Below, piece after piece: positions 1-6,915 of a DNA stretch of 11,800 bases (position 1 is the stretch's first letter; every line of letters begins with the position of its first letter). The translations under genes were made by a program, and so were the position numbers. The DNA is from Desulfuromonadales bacterium (GTDB lineage: Bacteria; Desulfobacterota; Desulfuromonadia; Desulfuromonadales; BM103): positions 1 through 11,800 of the forward strand of contig DAOVNV010000056.1 of assembly GCA_030630015.1 (NCBI GenBank), in the 5' to 3' direction. The notes below the pieces were generated by a model that was not told where the DNA came from, did no database searches, and was given only the letters and a program-made list of their open reading frames with translations.

Positions 1-1324
1 CAATGGCTTGATTGCGTTTGTCGAAAGAGGCATAACAACCGACAAAGAAGAGGATATCGACGTCACTGCTCTGTTCCAGAGTGACCACAGGCAGCCCTTC
101 GGCCCAATCGCCGCGACTGGCATAGGCGAGGCCAAGCGGATTGCCGTTGACTTCCGTATTCTCCATGGCCGTCATGACTTCTTCGCCGGGGAATTCCCCT
201 TCCATCAGCACCAGGTTGCGACGCAACTCGATGATCTTGTTGACATGTTCGATGCTGGCAGGACAGATCTCCTGACACGCCCGGCAGGTGGTGCAGGCCC
301 AGAGGGCATCCTTTTCGACTGCTTCAGACAGATTGGCCGCGGGGGTATCAAAAGCAACTTCACCGATCTGCTGGACCAGTTTCATCGGCGAAAGCGGTTT
401 TTCGGTCGCCCAGGCCGGACAGCGATCCTGGCAACGCTTACAGCTGGTACAGGCGTCGGCGTCGAAGATATCCTTCCAAGTCATGTCCTTCACCTGTGCC
501 GCACCGAAGCTTTCAGCCTCTTCATCCTCCATATCGATGGTCGGCAAAAGTCCTTTAGGTCCAAGGTCGGCAAACAAGTAATTGGCACTGGTGGTAAAGA
601 TGTGCCGCAGCTTGGTGAAGGGGATGATGGCAATAAAGATGATGGCCAGGAACAGGTGCAGCCACCAGAGATTGCTGTGCAGTCCGCGCAAGGCGGGCTC
701 CCCCATATTGGCAAAGGTTTTCGCGACCAACAGGCCAACGGGAGACCATGCTGCCAGCGCTGTATCCAGTTCAGTAACCGCCATCCGGGCTCCCTCGATC
801 ACAAACCCGGTAACCAGGATGGTCAGCAACAGACCATGCATGATGATGTCATCATACTTATTGTCCAGTCCGTCTGGCCGGACAATATAGCGGCGCACCA
901 ACAGGCCGATCAGCATGAAAATAGCGATCAGTCCAGCAACATCAAGAACCAGGGAAAAGAACAGATAGAAAGGTCCGGTCAAAAAGCGGGCATCGAACAG
1001 GGGATCAGTCAGATCGGCCTGAAGGAAGATCAGTGTGGTGCCGATAACCAGCAAAAAGAAGCCCCAGAAAAACAGGGCGTGAGCCACACCCGGAGCGCGC
1101 ACCCGAAGCACCTGCTTTTGCATGAATACATTGCGCAGCATCGCAACGGACCGTCGAGGGAGCTGATCAAAACGATCGAGAGATTGGCCCTGTTTATAGA
1201 CCTTGATGCGCTGTAAAAACGCATAGACAACAATTGCAACGGCCGTAAAACCGAGTAGATACATCGGCACTAAAACCGACAGATCATGACCGATATTCCA
1301 GTATATTTCCCGGGTGTATTCCAT
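1..1324 (-). CDS. Membrane-bound (Fe-S) oxidoreductase, NarI-like plus dicluster ferredoxin plus CCG domain (partial, C-terminus off left edge)
   Basis: The first 441 residues are visible and remain open at the left edge. Residues about 15-240 form an integral membrane, nitrate-reductase-gamma-like domain with several hydrophobic helices. H82, H163, H216 and H223 are candidate b-heme ligands. Next come two [4Fe-4S] ferredoxin motifs, CTSCKRCQDRCP (C292, C295, C298, C302) and CTTCRACQEICP (C344, C347, C350, C354). FFVGCYASFD, with C430, begins a CCG (DUF224, heterodisulfide-reductase-like) domain cut by the window edge. In beta-oxidizing anaerobes this architecture is proposed to pass electrons from acyl-CoA dehydrogenase via ETF to menaquinone at the inner membrane. 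The ATG at 1324 has a GTGAG-like site 6 nt upstream; an in-frame ATG at 1330 is also possible but sits directly against that site. It is divergent from the merR/acyl-CoA operon, which supports the electron-transfer role. The exact acceptor is inferred. Confidence 0.9.
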   Translation of the reverse strand, partial: MEYTREIYWNIGHDLSVLVPMYLLGFTAVAIVVYAFLQRIKVYKQGQSLDRFDQLPRRSVAMLRNVFMQKQVLRVRAPGVAHALFFWGFFLLVIGTTLIFLQADLTDPLFDARFLTGPFYLFFSLVLDVAGLIAIFMLIGLLVRRYIVRPDGLDNKYDDIIMHGLLLTILVTGFVIEGARMAVTELDTALAAWSPVGLLVAKTFANMGEPALRGLHSNLWWLHLFLAIIFIAIIPFTKLRHIFTTSANYLFADLGPKGLLPTIDMEDEEAESFGAAQVKDMTWKDIFDADACTSCKRCQDRCPAWATEKPLSPMKLVQQIGEVAFDTPAANLSEAVEKDALWACTTCRACQEICPASIEHVNKIIELRRNLVLMEGEFPGEEVMTAMENTEVNGNPLGLAYASRGDWAEGLPVVTLEQSSDVDILFFVGCYASFDKRNQAI

Positions 1325-1437
1325 GTTCATCTCACTTATGCTGAGCGAGGGCTGCTGCCGTTCAATTTTCGGTCAAGTTGCTAAATAAGACAGGTAAAGT
1401 ATAGTCGAGCTTTTTTGAGAAGCTATAGAGATTCCTT

Positions 1438-1461
1438 TTTACATGTAGTTTACGTAAAGGT
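1438..1461. promoter_or_regulatory. Candidate operator: paired TTTAC palindromes upstream of merR
   Basis: The perfect palindrome TTTACGTAAA is at 1449-1458, and a related TTTACATGTA is at 1438-1447. Their starts are 11 bp apart, about one helical turn. The 12-mer TTACGTAAAGGT at 1450-1461 recurs exactly at 1581-1592, and TTTACATG recurs at 1528-1535. Regulators of the MerR family bind palindromes in or near promoters, and the adjacent gene encodes one, so autoregulation and co-regulation of the divergent gene are plausible. The motif is seen directly; binding is inferred. Confidence 0.5.
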
Positions 1462-1477
1462 CAATATTAAATATAAC
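1449..1477 (+). promoter_or_regulatory. Candidate promoter for the merR-hydratase-dehydrogenase operon
   Basis: TTTACG at 1449-1454 could serve as the -35 and TATAAC at 1472-1477 as the -10, with a 17-bp spacer. The -35 lies inside the TTTACGTAAA palindrome, so an occupied operator would be expected to block or alter polymerase access. Transcription would begin near 1484, giving a leader of about 115 nt before the merR ATG. A TTGACA at 1540-1545 is a second possible -35, but only poor -10 matches follow it. Confidence 0.4.
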
Positions 1478-1485
1478 AATATTCT

Positions 1486-1503
1486 ATTTGTTCTGCAACA
1501 AAT
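1486..1503 (+). other. Perfect inverted repeat in the merR leader
   Basis: ATTTGTT (1486-1492) and AACAAAT (1497-1503) are exact reverse complements around a CTGC loop. They would form a 7-bp hairpin almost at the predicted transcript start. A second inverted repeat follows, CCCTGTC (1511-1517) with GACAGGG (1542-1548), with a 24-nt gap. These could be protein-binding sites or leader RNA structure. Both are short and may be chance in an AT-rich stretch. Confidence 0.35.
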
Positions 1504-1580
1504 CAAAATCCCCTGTCTATGCAAAGATTTACATGAACATTGACAGGGCGGGACCAGAGATGATATTGATATCAGAAATC

Positions 1581-1592
1581 TTACGTAAAGGT
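1581..1592 (+). promoter_or_regulatory. Second copy of TTACGTAAAGGT, overlapping the merR ribosome binding site
   Basis: This 12-mer is identical to 1450-1461. Its AAAGG (1587-1591) is also the best Shine-Dalgarno match for the merR ATG at 1599, with a 7-nt gap. One short sequence could thus be a DNA operator and a translation signal together. The repeat is seen directly; the dual role is inferred. Confidence 0.4.
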
Positions 1593-1598
1593 TATCCT

Positions 1599-2009
1599 AT
1601 GCAGACAACGACAGAAAAATCGGTACAGATCGGTACATTGGCGAAAAAACTGGGGATTACTACCCGGACCATCCGTTATTACGAAGAGATTGGTCTGATG
1701 GGTCCGCCCGAGCGATTGGGTGGCGGCACCCGAACTTACAACCGGGACGATGTCCTGCGCCTGAAATTTATCCTGAAGTTAAAGGAACTGGGAATTACCC
1801 TGAAAGAGATGCAGGAACTGGCTGAAAACTTTGATGTCAACCAGCAATCCTTCGGAACCATTACTCCAAAGTTGCTGGCAATCCTTGACGGGCACATCGG
1901 TAAAGTGGACCAGAAGATTGCCAGCCTGGCCTCCTTGCGCAAGGAGATTGTCGACTACCGTGCGCGCATCTTCAATATTCTGCAGGGCAAGGCCCCTGAA
2001 ATCCGTTAA
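1599..2009 (+). CDS. MerR-family transcriptional regulator of acyl-CoA metabolism genes
   Basis: A 136-residue DNA-binding protein. Residues 10-60 are a MerR winged helix-turn-helix: IGTLAKKLGITTRTIRYYEE followed by a wing containing GGGTRTY. A dimerizing coiled helix fills about 85-128. It contains no cysteine, so it is not a thiol-based metal or redox sensor of the classic MerR/SoxR kind. Short MerR proteins beside acyl-CoA dehydrogenase and crotonase genes, such as LiuR of proteobacteria, control branched-chain amino acid or fatty-acid breakdown, probably sensing an acyl-CoA. I infer a similar role here. The ATG at 1599 is chosen because the HTH begins right after it and AAAGG lies 7 nt upstream; the frame extends upstream only from a TTG at 1488. 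It is first in an operon with the hydratase 61 bp downstream. Confidence 0.88.
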   Translation: MQTTTEKSVQIGTLAKKLGITTRTIRYYEEIGLMGPPERLGGGTRTYNRDDVLRLKFILKLKELGITLKEMQELAENFDVNQQSFGTITPKLLAILDGHIGKVDQKIASLASLRKEIVDYRARIFNILQGKAPEIR

Positions 2010-2070
2010 GCACGGACCTGTCCGAAGTTAGCACTCAACACATGCTTGTCATAAATAACGGAGGCCACTG

Positions 2071-2853
2071 ATGCCTTACGAAAACCTGCTGATTGAAATT
2101 GAAGATGAGATCGCCGTTGTCACCATCACCCGCCCCAAAGCCTTGAACGCCCTCAATCAAAAGACCTTGCTCGAACTGCAGGATGTCTTTACCGATTTCG
2201 CCGGAGATGATGCGGTACAAGTCATCATTGTCACTGGCAGCGGCGATAAGGCCTTTGTCGCCGGAGCTGACATCGCCGCGATGCAATCTCTTTCAGCCCT
2301 TGAAGCACGTCAGTTTGCCAAATTCGGTCACCAGGTGATGCGCGACATTGAAGATTGTCCGAAACCGGTCATTGCGGCTGTCAACGGTTTTGCTCTGGGA
2401 GGCGGTTGTGAGCTCGCTCTCGGCTGCGATATCCGCATCGCTGCGGAAAACGCCAGATTCGGCCAACCGGAAGTCAATCTTGGTGTTATCCCGGGATTCG
2501 GCGGAACGCAACGGCTGGCAAGGTTGATCGGTAAAGGCCGCGCACTGGAACTGATTTTCACAGGAGCGATGATTGATGCCGCTGAAGCCTACCGGATCGG
2601 GTTGGCCAACAAAGTTGTTCCCCTCGATCAACTGCTTGAGACAGCAAAAAAAATGGCCGGCACCATCATCAGCAAAGGTCCTTACGCTGTACGGCTGGCC
2701 AAGGAGGCCGTACACAACGGCCTGGAGCTTGACCTTGAACGTGCCAATCAATACGAAGCGGAACTGTTTGGACTCTGTTTTGCCACTGCCGACCAGAAAG
2801 AAGGGATGCAGGCCTTCCTGGAGAAACGTCAGGCAGAGTTTAAGGGCAAGTAA
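2071..2853 (+). CDS. Enoyl-CoA hydratase (crotonase family)
   Basis: A 260-residue crotonase of normal length. It hydrates trans-2-enoyl-CoA to 3-hydroxyacyl-CoA in the cytoplasm. Both catalytic glutamates are present: E114 in GGGCELALGCD and E134 in GQPEVNLGVIPGFGGTQR. Their 20-residue spacing matches rat mitochondrial hydratase (E144/E164). The oxyanion-hole segments are AFVAGADIAAM (about 61-71) and NGFALGGG. Start: ATG at 2071 with ACGGAGG at 2058-2064, 6 nt upstream. It lies between merR and the acyl-CoA dehydrogenase gene, all on the plus strand. Substrate chain length cannot be read from sequence; the context of a short-chain-type dehydrogenase suggests crotonyl-CoA or similar short substrates. 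The symbol crt would be reasonable but is not certain. Confidence 0.93.
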   Translation: MPYENLLIEIEDEIAVVTITRPKALNALNQKTLLELQDVFTDFAGDDAVQVIIVTGSGDKAFVAGADIAAMQSLSALEARQFAKFGHQVMRDIEDCPKPVIAAVNGFALGGGCELALGCDIRIAAENARFGQPEVNLGVIPGFGGTQRLARLIGKGRALELIFTGAMIDAAEAYRIGLANKVVPLDQLLETAKKMAGTIISKGPYAVRLAKEAVHNGLELDLERANQYEAELFGLCFATADQKEGMQAFLEKRQAEFKGK

Positions 2854-2889
2854 CAGAATAATTTCTCAAGAAAACAAGGAGAGAATTCC

Positions 2890-4035
2890 ATGCATTTTAA
2901 TCTCACCGATGAACATAATTTGATGCGCCAGATGGTACGCGAATTTGCCGAGAAAGAGATCACCCCCGGCATTCAGGAACGGGACGAAACAGAACATTTC
3001 GATCGTGAGGTGATGTTTGATCGACTCGCCGAACTCGGTTTGGCAGGTATTGTTTTCCCAGAAAAATATGGTGGCGCTGAAGCGGACTACATCAGTTACG
3101 CAATTGCCGTTGAAGAACTCTCCAGGGTTTGTGCGTCCACCGGTGTGACCCTCTCCGCCCACCTTTCCCTCGGGGCCAACCCGATTTACGAGTTTGGGAC
3201 CGAAGCGCAGAAACAAAAATATCTGCGCCCCCTGGCCGAAGGCAGCAAACTGGGAGCTTTCGCTCTGACTGAAAATTCAGCCGGATCAGATGCCGGCGGC
3301 ACCAGAACAACGGCGATTCGCGACGGTGACAAATGGATTTTGAACGGCAGTAAAATTTTCACCACCAACGGTGGGGACGCAGACACCTATATTGTCTTTG
3401 CCCGCAGCGACAAGGACGCTCAGAAACATCACGGCATCAGTGCCTATATTGTTGAAAAGGATACTCCCGGTTTCAGCTTCGGGAAAAAAGAGTCAAAACT
3501 CGGCATCCGCGCATCCTCAACCCGGGAATTGGTTTTTGAAAACTGTAGAATTCCGGCAGAGAACCTGCTCGGCACCGAAAATGAAGGTTTCAAGCTGGGG
3601 ATGATCACCCTGGATGGCGGGCGGATCGGCATTGCCGCTCAGGCGCTCGGCATCGCACAGGGAGCATTCGATACAGCAGTCGAATATATGAAAGAACGGC
3701 AACAGTTTAACAAACCGCTCAGTGCCTTCCAGGGATTACAGTTCAAGATTGCTGACATGGCAACCCAGATTGAAGCAGCCCGTTTGCTGGTTTACCAATC
3801 AGCCTATAAAGCCTCTGCCAAGCAGTCATACGGCAAGGAATCAGCCATGGCCAAGCTGTATGCTTCTGATGTTGCCATGCAGGTGACCACTGAGGCGGTA
3901 CAGCTTTTTGGCGGCTACGGCTACACCCGCGATTTCCCGGTGGAACGCATGTTCCGCGATGCCAAAATCACCCAGATCTACGAAGGCACCAACGAAATTC
4001 AGCGTATGGTTATTAGTAGCACCTTGCTGCGCTAA
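2890..4035 (+). CDS. Acyl-CoA dehydrogenase, short-chain/butyryl-CoA type
   Basis: A 381-residue FAD enzyme that oxidizes acyl-CoA to trans-2-enoyl-CoA and reduces ETF. The family length for short-chain dehydrogenases is about 380. Visible signatures are the flavin/substrate loop FALTENSAGSDAGGT, the FTTNGG segment, LFGGYGYTRDFPVERMFRDA, and the catalytic base E365 in IYEGTNEIQR, in the short/medium-chain position. Start: ATG at 2890 with AAGGAGAG at 2876-2883 and a 6-nt gap. The hydratase gene ends 36 bp upstream, so the two form consecutive steps in one operon. Butyryl-CoA is the likeliest substrate, but isovaleryl- or glutaryl-type substrates are not excluded; the regulator's resemblance to LiuR leaves a branched-chain role open. 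Confidence 0.93.
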   Translation: MHFNLTDEHNLMRQMVREFAEKEITPGIQERDETEHFDREVMFDRLAELGLAGIVFPEKYGGAEADYISYAIAVEELSRVCASTGVTLSAHLSLGANPIYEFGTEAQKQKYLRPLAEGSKLGAFALTENSAGSDAGGTRTTAIRDGDKWILNGSKIFTTNGGDADTYIVFARSDKDAQKHHGISAYIVEKDTPGFSFGKKESKLGIRASSTRELVFENCRIPAENLLGTENEGFKLGMITLDGGRIGIAAQALGIAQGAFDTAVEYMKERQQFNKPLSAFQGLQFKIADMATQIEAARLLVYQSAYKASAKQSYGKESAMAKLYASDVAMQVTTEAVQLFGGYGYTRDFPVERMFRDAKITQIYEGTNEIQRMVISSTLLR

Positions 4036-4081
4036 TCGTTCGGGGCCATTTTTTCACACAGGATTAAGGAGAACCGGTAGT
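4036..4081. other. Convergent junction with an orphan ribosome-binding-like site
   Basis: The 46 bases separate the ends of two convergent genes. A strong AAGGAGA at 4066-4072 is followed by no ATG, GTG or TTG within a usable distance. A 7-pair inverted repeat spans 4077-4083 and 4088-4094 with an AAGA loop and includes one G-T pair. It has no T-tract on either strand, so it is at best a weak terminator. Confidence 0.4.
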
Positions 4082-4870
4082 TTAAGAAAACTGCGAAAAA
4101 TCAGCTTTGCGCCCTTGAATAAAGGCACTGATCGCTTCCTGAGCTTCCGGTTTGGCCAGTTGTTGCAGAAACAGTTCCCCCTCTCTACTCATCACTTCAG
4201 CAACCTGCCGGGCCTGGCCCTCTTTCAGCAGAGATTTGGTTAAGCGGACTGAACCCGGTGGTTGTGCGGCCAGTTGTTCCGCTTTGGCCAAGACCTGTTT
4301 AAGCAAATCAACGTGCGGGAAAACCCGGTTGACCAAGCCAAGCTCTGCTGCTTTTTCGGCATTGATTGTTTCGCCGAGTAACAACAGTTCCGAGGCATGC
4401 AGATGACCGACCAGCTTCGGCAGCAGATAGCTGGAAGCCGCTTCCGGGCAGAGGCCCAGGTTCACGAAAGGCAACTGAAACCTGGCCGTCTCGTCAGTAT
4501 AAACCAGATCACAATGGAGCAGTAGAGTGGTGCCGATACCAACCGCCGGGCCGCTGACCATCGCAATCAACGGCTTTTTAGCCTGACTGACAGCTTTCAG
4601 AAAACGGAAGACCGGACTGTTCTCCCCCTGTGGTGGCTGCGTGGCAAAGTCTCTCAGATCATTGCCGCTGGTAAAGCAGTTGTCAGTGCCATGCAGCAAT
4701 ATCACTCGTATATAATCATCCCGTTCTGCCTCTTCAAATGCTGCGGTCAGGGCGTCATACATTGCCAAGGTCAGGGCATTCAGTTTTTCCGGGCGCTGAA
4801 TGCTGATCCGCAAAACACCTTTATCAAGAGATGTAGTTATCGGGCCCTGGTCATTATTCGTTTTTGTCAT
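4082..4870 (-). CDS. Crotonase-family enzyme, probable delta3-delta2-enoyl-CoA isomerase
   Basis: A 262-residue crotonase. Oxyanion-hole segments are NCFTSGNDLRDF (64-75) and SGPAVGIGTTLL (107-118). The two hydratase glutamates are absent: the first position is within GIGTTLL and the second is F135 in LPFVNLG. E143 in CPEAASSYLL lies where peroxisomal delta3-delta2-enoyl-CoA isomerases (yeast Eci1, human PECI) carry their catalytic base. It therefore probably shifts 3-enoyl to trans-2-enoyl double bonds rather than adding water, as needed for unsaturated fatty acids. The ATG at 4870 is chosen because the fold begins within the next 20 residues. Upstream extension to 4963 would run into the flavoenzyme gene, which ends 16 bp before this start. 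The SD is weak (GGA about 7 nt upstream). It is the last gene of the minus-strand series, directly after the dienoyl-CoA reductase-like gene. Isomerase activity is inferred from residues. Confidence 0.85.
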   Translation of the reverse strand: MTKTNNDQGPITTSLDKGVLRISIQRPEKLNALTLAMYDALTAAFEEAERDDYIRVILLHGTDNCFTSGNDLRDFATQPPQGENSPVFRFLKAVSQAKKPLIAMVSGPAVGIGTTLLLHCDLVYTDETARFQLPFVNLGLCPEAASSYLLPKLVGHLHASELLLLGETINAEKAAELGLVNRVFPHVDLLKQVLAKAEQLAAQPPGSVRLTKSLLKEGQARQVAEVMSREGELFLQQLAKPEAQEAISAFIQGRKADFSQFS

Positions 4871-4886
4871 AGAATAATCCGTTTTT

Positions 4887-6890
4887 TCAGAGCAGATTCC
4901 GGCCCGCCGCAAAGCCCTGGTGGATTGCGTCAAAAACCATGGCCGGCTGCCGGGCATCGCCAATCACTTGGCAGGGAATGTGCTGTTCCACAGCAGCTTT
5001 CTGCAACGGGTTATATGCTCTGGTTCCCACAGCGAGGATAACGGTATCCGCTGGAATCTCCTGGCGTTGTCCTGCTTGTTCGATGATCACTCCATCCGGA
5101 GTGATTTTCATAACTTTGGCCTCGGTGTGGGTATCGATTGCAGAACGTTTGACATCCTGCAGCATACTCCAACGGGTCGATCTGCCGAAGGTTGTTCCCA
5201 ACTTATCGATCATTTCGATCAAAGTGACCTGTTTACTGCCGTTGGTAGCGAGACGGTAAAGTTCCTCCGCAGATTCGGCTTGATGAACAAGTAAAAATTT
5301 CAATTCGTCTCCGGATAGGGTTCCCTGTTCGATCAGCAACAAAGCGGTTTCAACCCCGACAGTGCCGCCGCCGATAATTGCAACCCGCTGACCGGTGATC
5401 ACTTCCCCGGCCAGGACATCCCAGGCCTGCACGACATGCGGCAGGTCGGCACCAGGGATATTGGGAAGGATCGGTGTCCCGCCGGTCGCCAGGATTAAAG
5501 CATCCGGTTTCTGCTCCGCCAGAAGTTGGGCATCGACTGTTGAATTCAGGGCAACTTGTACGCCTAGATCCACCAGTTGCTGTTGCAGGTTTTTGGCGAG
5601 AATCGAAAACTCATCCCGTCCCGGGGGCGCTCCGGCAAGATGGAGTTGCCCGCCCAGCCGTATGTTCCGTTCACAAAGAACCACCTGATGACCCTGTTCA
5701 GCGGCAGCAATCGCCGCACTCATCCCGGCGGCACCGCCGCCGACAACCATAACTTTCCGGGGGTGATCGGTAAGTTTCGGGCGGGTTTCAACCTCCTTGC
5801 CCACCCGAGGATTGCAAAGACATTCCACCGATTTCATTTTGAACAGGTTGTCGAGACAACCCTGGGCGCAGGCAACGCAGTGGATGATTTTATTCTCCTG
5901 GTGATCGCGGGCTTTATTCGGCAGCAGCGGATCGGCAATCAAGGCCCGTCCCATGGCAACCATGTCGCAGAACCCGTCACCGATCAGGTTGCGCGCCACA
6001 GCCGGATCATTGATACGATGGCTGGCGATCACCGGGACTTTGACTTCGCTGCGGATATCCCTGGCCAGGTAAGCGAAAACACCGCGTGGAACCTTGGTGA
6101 CGATCTGGGGAACCTGGGCTTCGTGCCAGCCGACATTGATACAGAGTGCATTCGCGCCTGCGTCAACTAATTTGATTGCGAAAGTTTTCAAATCTGCGCG
6201 ACCGATACCGCCTGGCATGAAATCGTTGCCGTTGACTCTGAGCAACAGAGGAAACTCGTCTCCAGTTGCCGCTTTGACGGCCTGAACGACCTCCAGGCCG
6301 AAACGCATGCGATTTTCCAGGCTGCCGCCATACTGATCCTGCCGCCGATTAGTCAAAGGCGAAAGGAATTCGCTGACCAGATAACCGGTTCCGGCAAGAA
6401 TTTCCACTGCATCAAAGCCAGCGGCCTTGACCCGCCCGGCGGCATCGGCAAAGCGTTGAATTATTGCGCCAATCTCTTCCGCTGCCAACTCCCGTGGAGT
6501 TTCCCTGGTCATCCGTGACGGGATCGGGGACGGTGCAACCGGCTGTTTCCCGCCGAGGAACAGAGAATGATTATAACGCCCGGAATGATTGAGCTGAACA
6601 CAGGCTGCAGCCCCTTCTTTTTTGATCGCTGCAGCCAGTTCCGTCAGTCTGGGAATGAACTCATCCCGGTGCGCACCGATATTCCCCGGTTGGCCGGAAA
6701 GTTCATCCACTGTCGCGTAGCCGACACTGATCATGCCAACGCCACCACGAGCCCGCTCAACATAAAAATTGATCAACTGGTCGGTGACCGTAAATTTATG
6801 GCACATGTTCATGTGCATGGCCGGCATCAGAATCCGGTTTTTCAGTTCAAGGTGGCCGATTGAAATGGGTTCAAATAACCGGTCGGACAT
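4887..6890 (-). CDS. fadH: 2,4-dienoyl-CoA reductase / enoate-reductase-like FMN-FAD-[4Fe-4S] oxidoreductase
   Basis: A 667-residue three-part flavoenzyme. Residues 1-330 form an old-yellow-enzyme-type FMN barrel with VQLNHSGRY, GYLVSEFLSP and GWHEAQVP. Y170 and H256 match the E. coli FadH active-site pair Y166 and H252. C338, C341, C345 and C357 bind one [4Fe-4S] cluster with FadH spacing. The remainder has two dinucleotide folds, VVGGGAAGMSAA (FAD) and IIGGGTVGVETA (NAD(P)H). FadH reduces 2,4-dienoyl-CoA to 3-enoyl-CoA, which an isomerase must then process, and the next gene encodes an isomerase-like protein. Start: ATG at 6890 has AAGGGA about 7 nt upstream; the ATG at 6935 lies inside the preceding gene and is rejected. 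About 30 residues (about 523-552) lie between the second nucleotide-binding helix and the next strand. A clostridial-type 2-enoate reductase is the main alternative. Confidence 0.85.
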   Translation of the reverse strand: MSDRLFEPISIGHLELKNRILMPAMHMNMCHKFTVTDQLINFYVERARGGVGMISVGYATVDELSGQPGNIGAHRDEFIPRLTELAAAIKKEGAAACVQLNHSGRYNHSLFLGGKQPVAPSPIPSRMTRETPRELAAEEIGAIIQRFADAAGRVKAAGFDAVEILAGTGYLVSEFLSPLTNRRQDQYGGSLENRMRFGLEVVQAVKAATGDEFPLLLRVNGNDFMPGGIGRADLKTFAIKLVDAGANALCINVGWHEAQVPQIVTKVPRGVFAYLARDIRSEVKVPVIASHRINDPAVARNLIGDGFCDMVAMGRALIADPLLPNKARDHQENKIIHCVACAQGCLDNLFKMKSVECLCNPRVGKEVETRPKLTDHPRKVMVVGGGAAGMSAAIAAAEQGHQVVLCERNIRLGGQLHLAGAPPGRDEFSILAKNLQQQLVDLGVQVALNSTVDAQLLAEQKPDALILATGGTPILPNIPGADLPHVVQAWDVLAGEVITGQRVAIIGGGTVGVETALLLIEQGTLSGDELKFLLVHQAESAEELYRLATNGSKQVTLIEMIDKLGTTFGRSTRWSMLQDVKRSAIDTHTEAKVMKITPDGVIIEQAGQRQEIPADTVILAVGTRAYNPLQKAAVEQHIPCQVIGDARQPAMVFDAIHQGFAAGRNLL

Positions 6891-6915
6891 GATAATTCCC
6901 TTATCTATCGTTGAT

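Larger units (their letters stand above)
1325..1598. other. Divergent intergenic regulatory region
   Basis: This gene-free stretch of 274 bases lies between the Fe-S oxidoreductase gene (leftward) and the merR gene (rightward). It is AT-rich and holds TTTAC-based palindromes, a promoter-like pair for merR, and two small inverted repeats in the presumed merR leader. A TATACT at 1403-1398 on the minus strand could be a -10 for the leftward gene, but I see no good -35 for it. A weak AGCTT/AAGCT inverted repeat lies at 1408-1412 and 1420-1424. A reading frame entering from a TTG at 1488 is only an upstream extension of merR and is not believed. Confidence 0.7.

Noticed and set aside
8..1216. A 402-codon open frame on the plus strand
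   Set aside because: It is exactly antisense to the Fe-S oxidoreductase, whose minus-strand translation has membrane helices and two perfect ferredoxin motifs. The plus-strand product is low-complexity, rich in Q, G and D, and resembles no family.
1488..1598. N-terminal extension of the MerR protein from a TTG codon
   Set aside because: The family's HTH starts just after the ATG at 1599, which has its own AAAGG. The extension overlaps hairpins and operator-like repeats.
2013..2024. CGGA-CCTG-TCCG hairpin between merR and the hydratase as a terminator
   Set aside because: The stem is 4 bp, no T-tract follows, and the downstream gene has a good SD, so read-through is expected.
4871..4963. Longer N-terminus for the isomerase-like crotonase
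   Set aside because: It would overlap the C-terminal coding part of the FadH-like gene in another frame and adds residues not found in the family.
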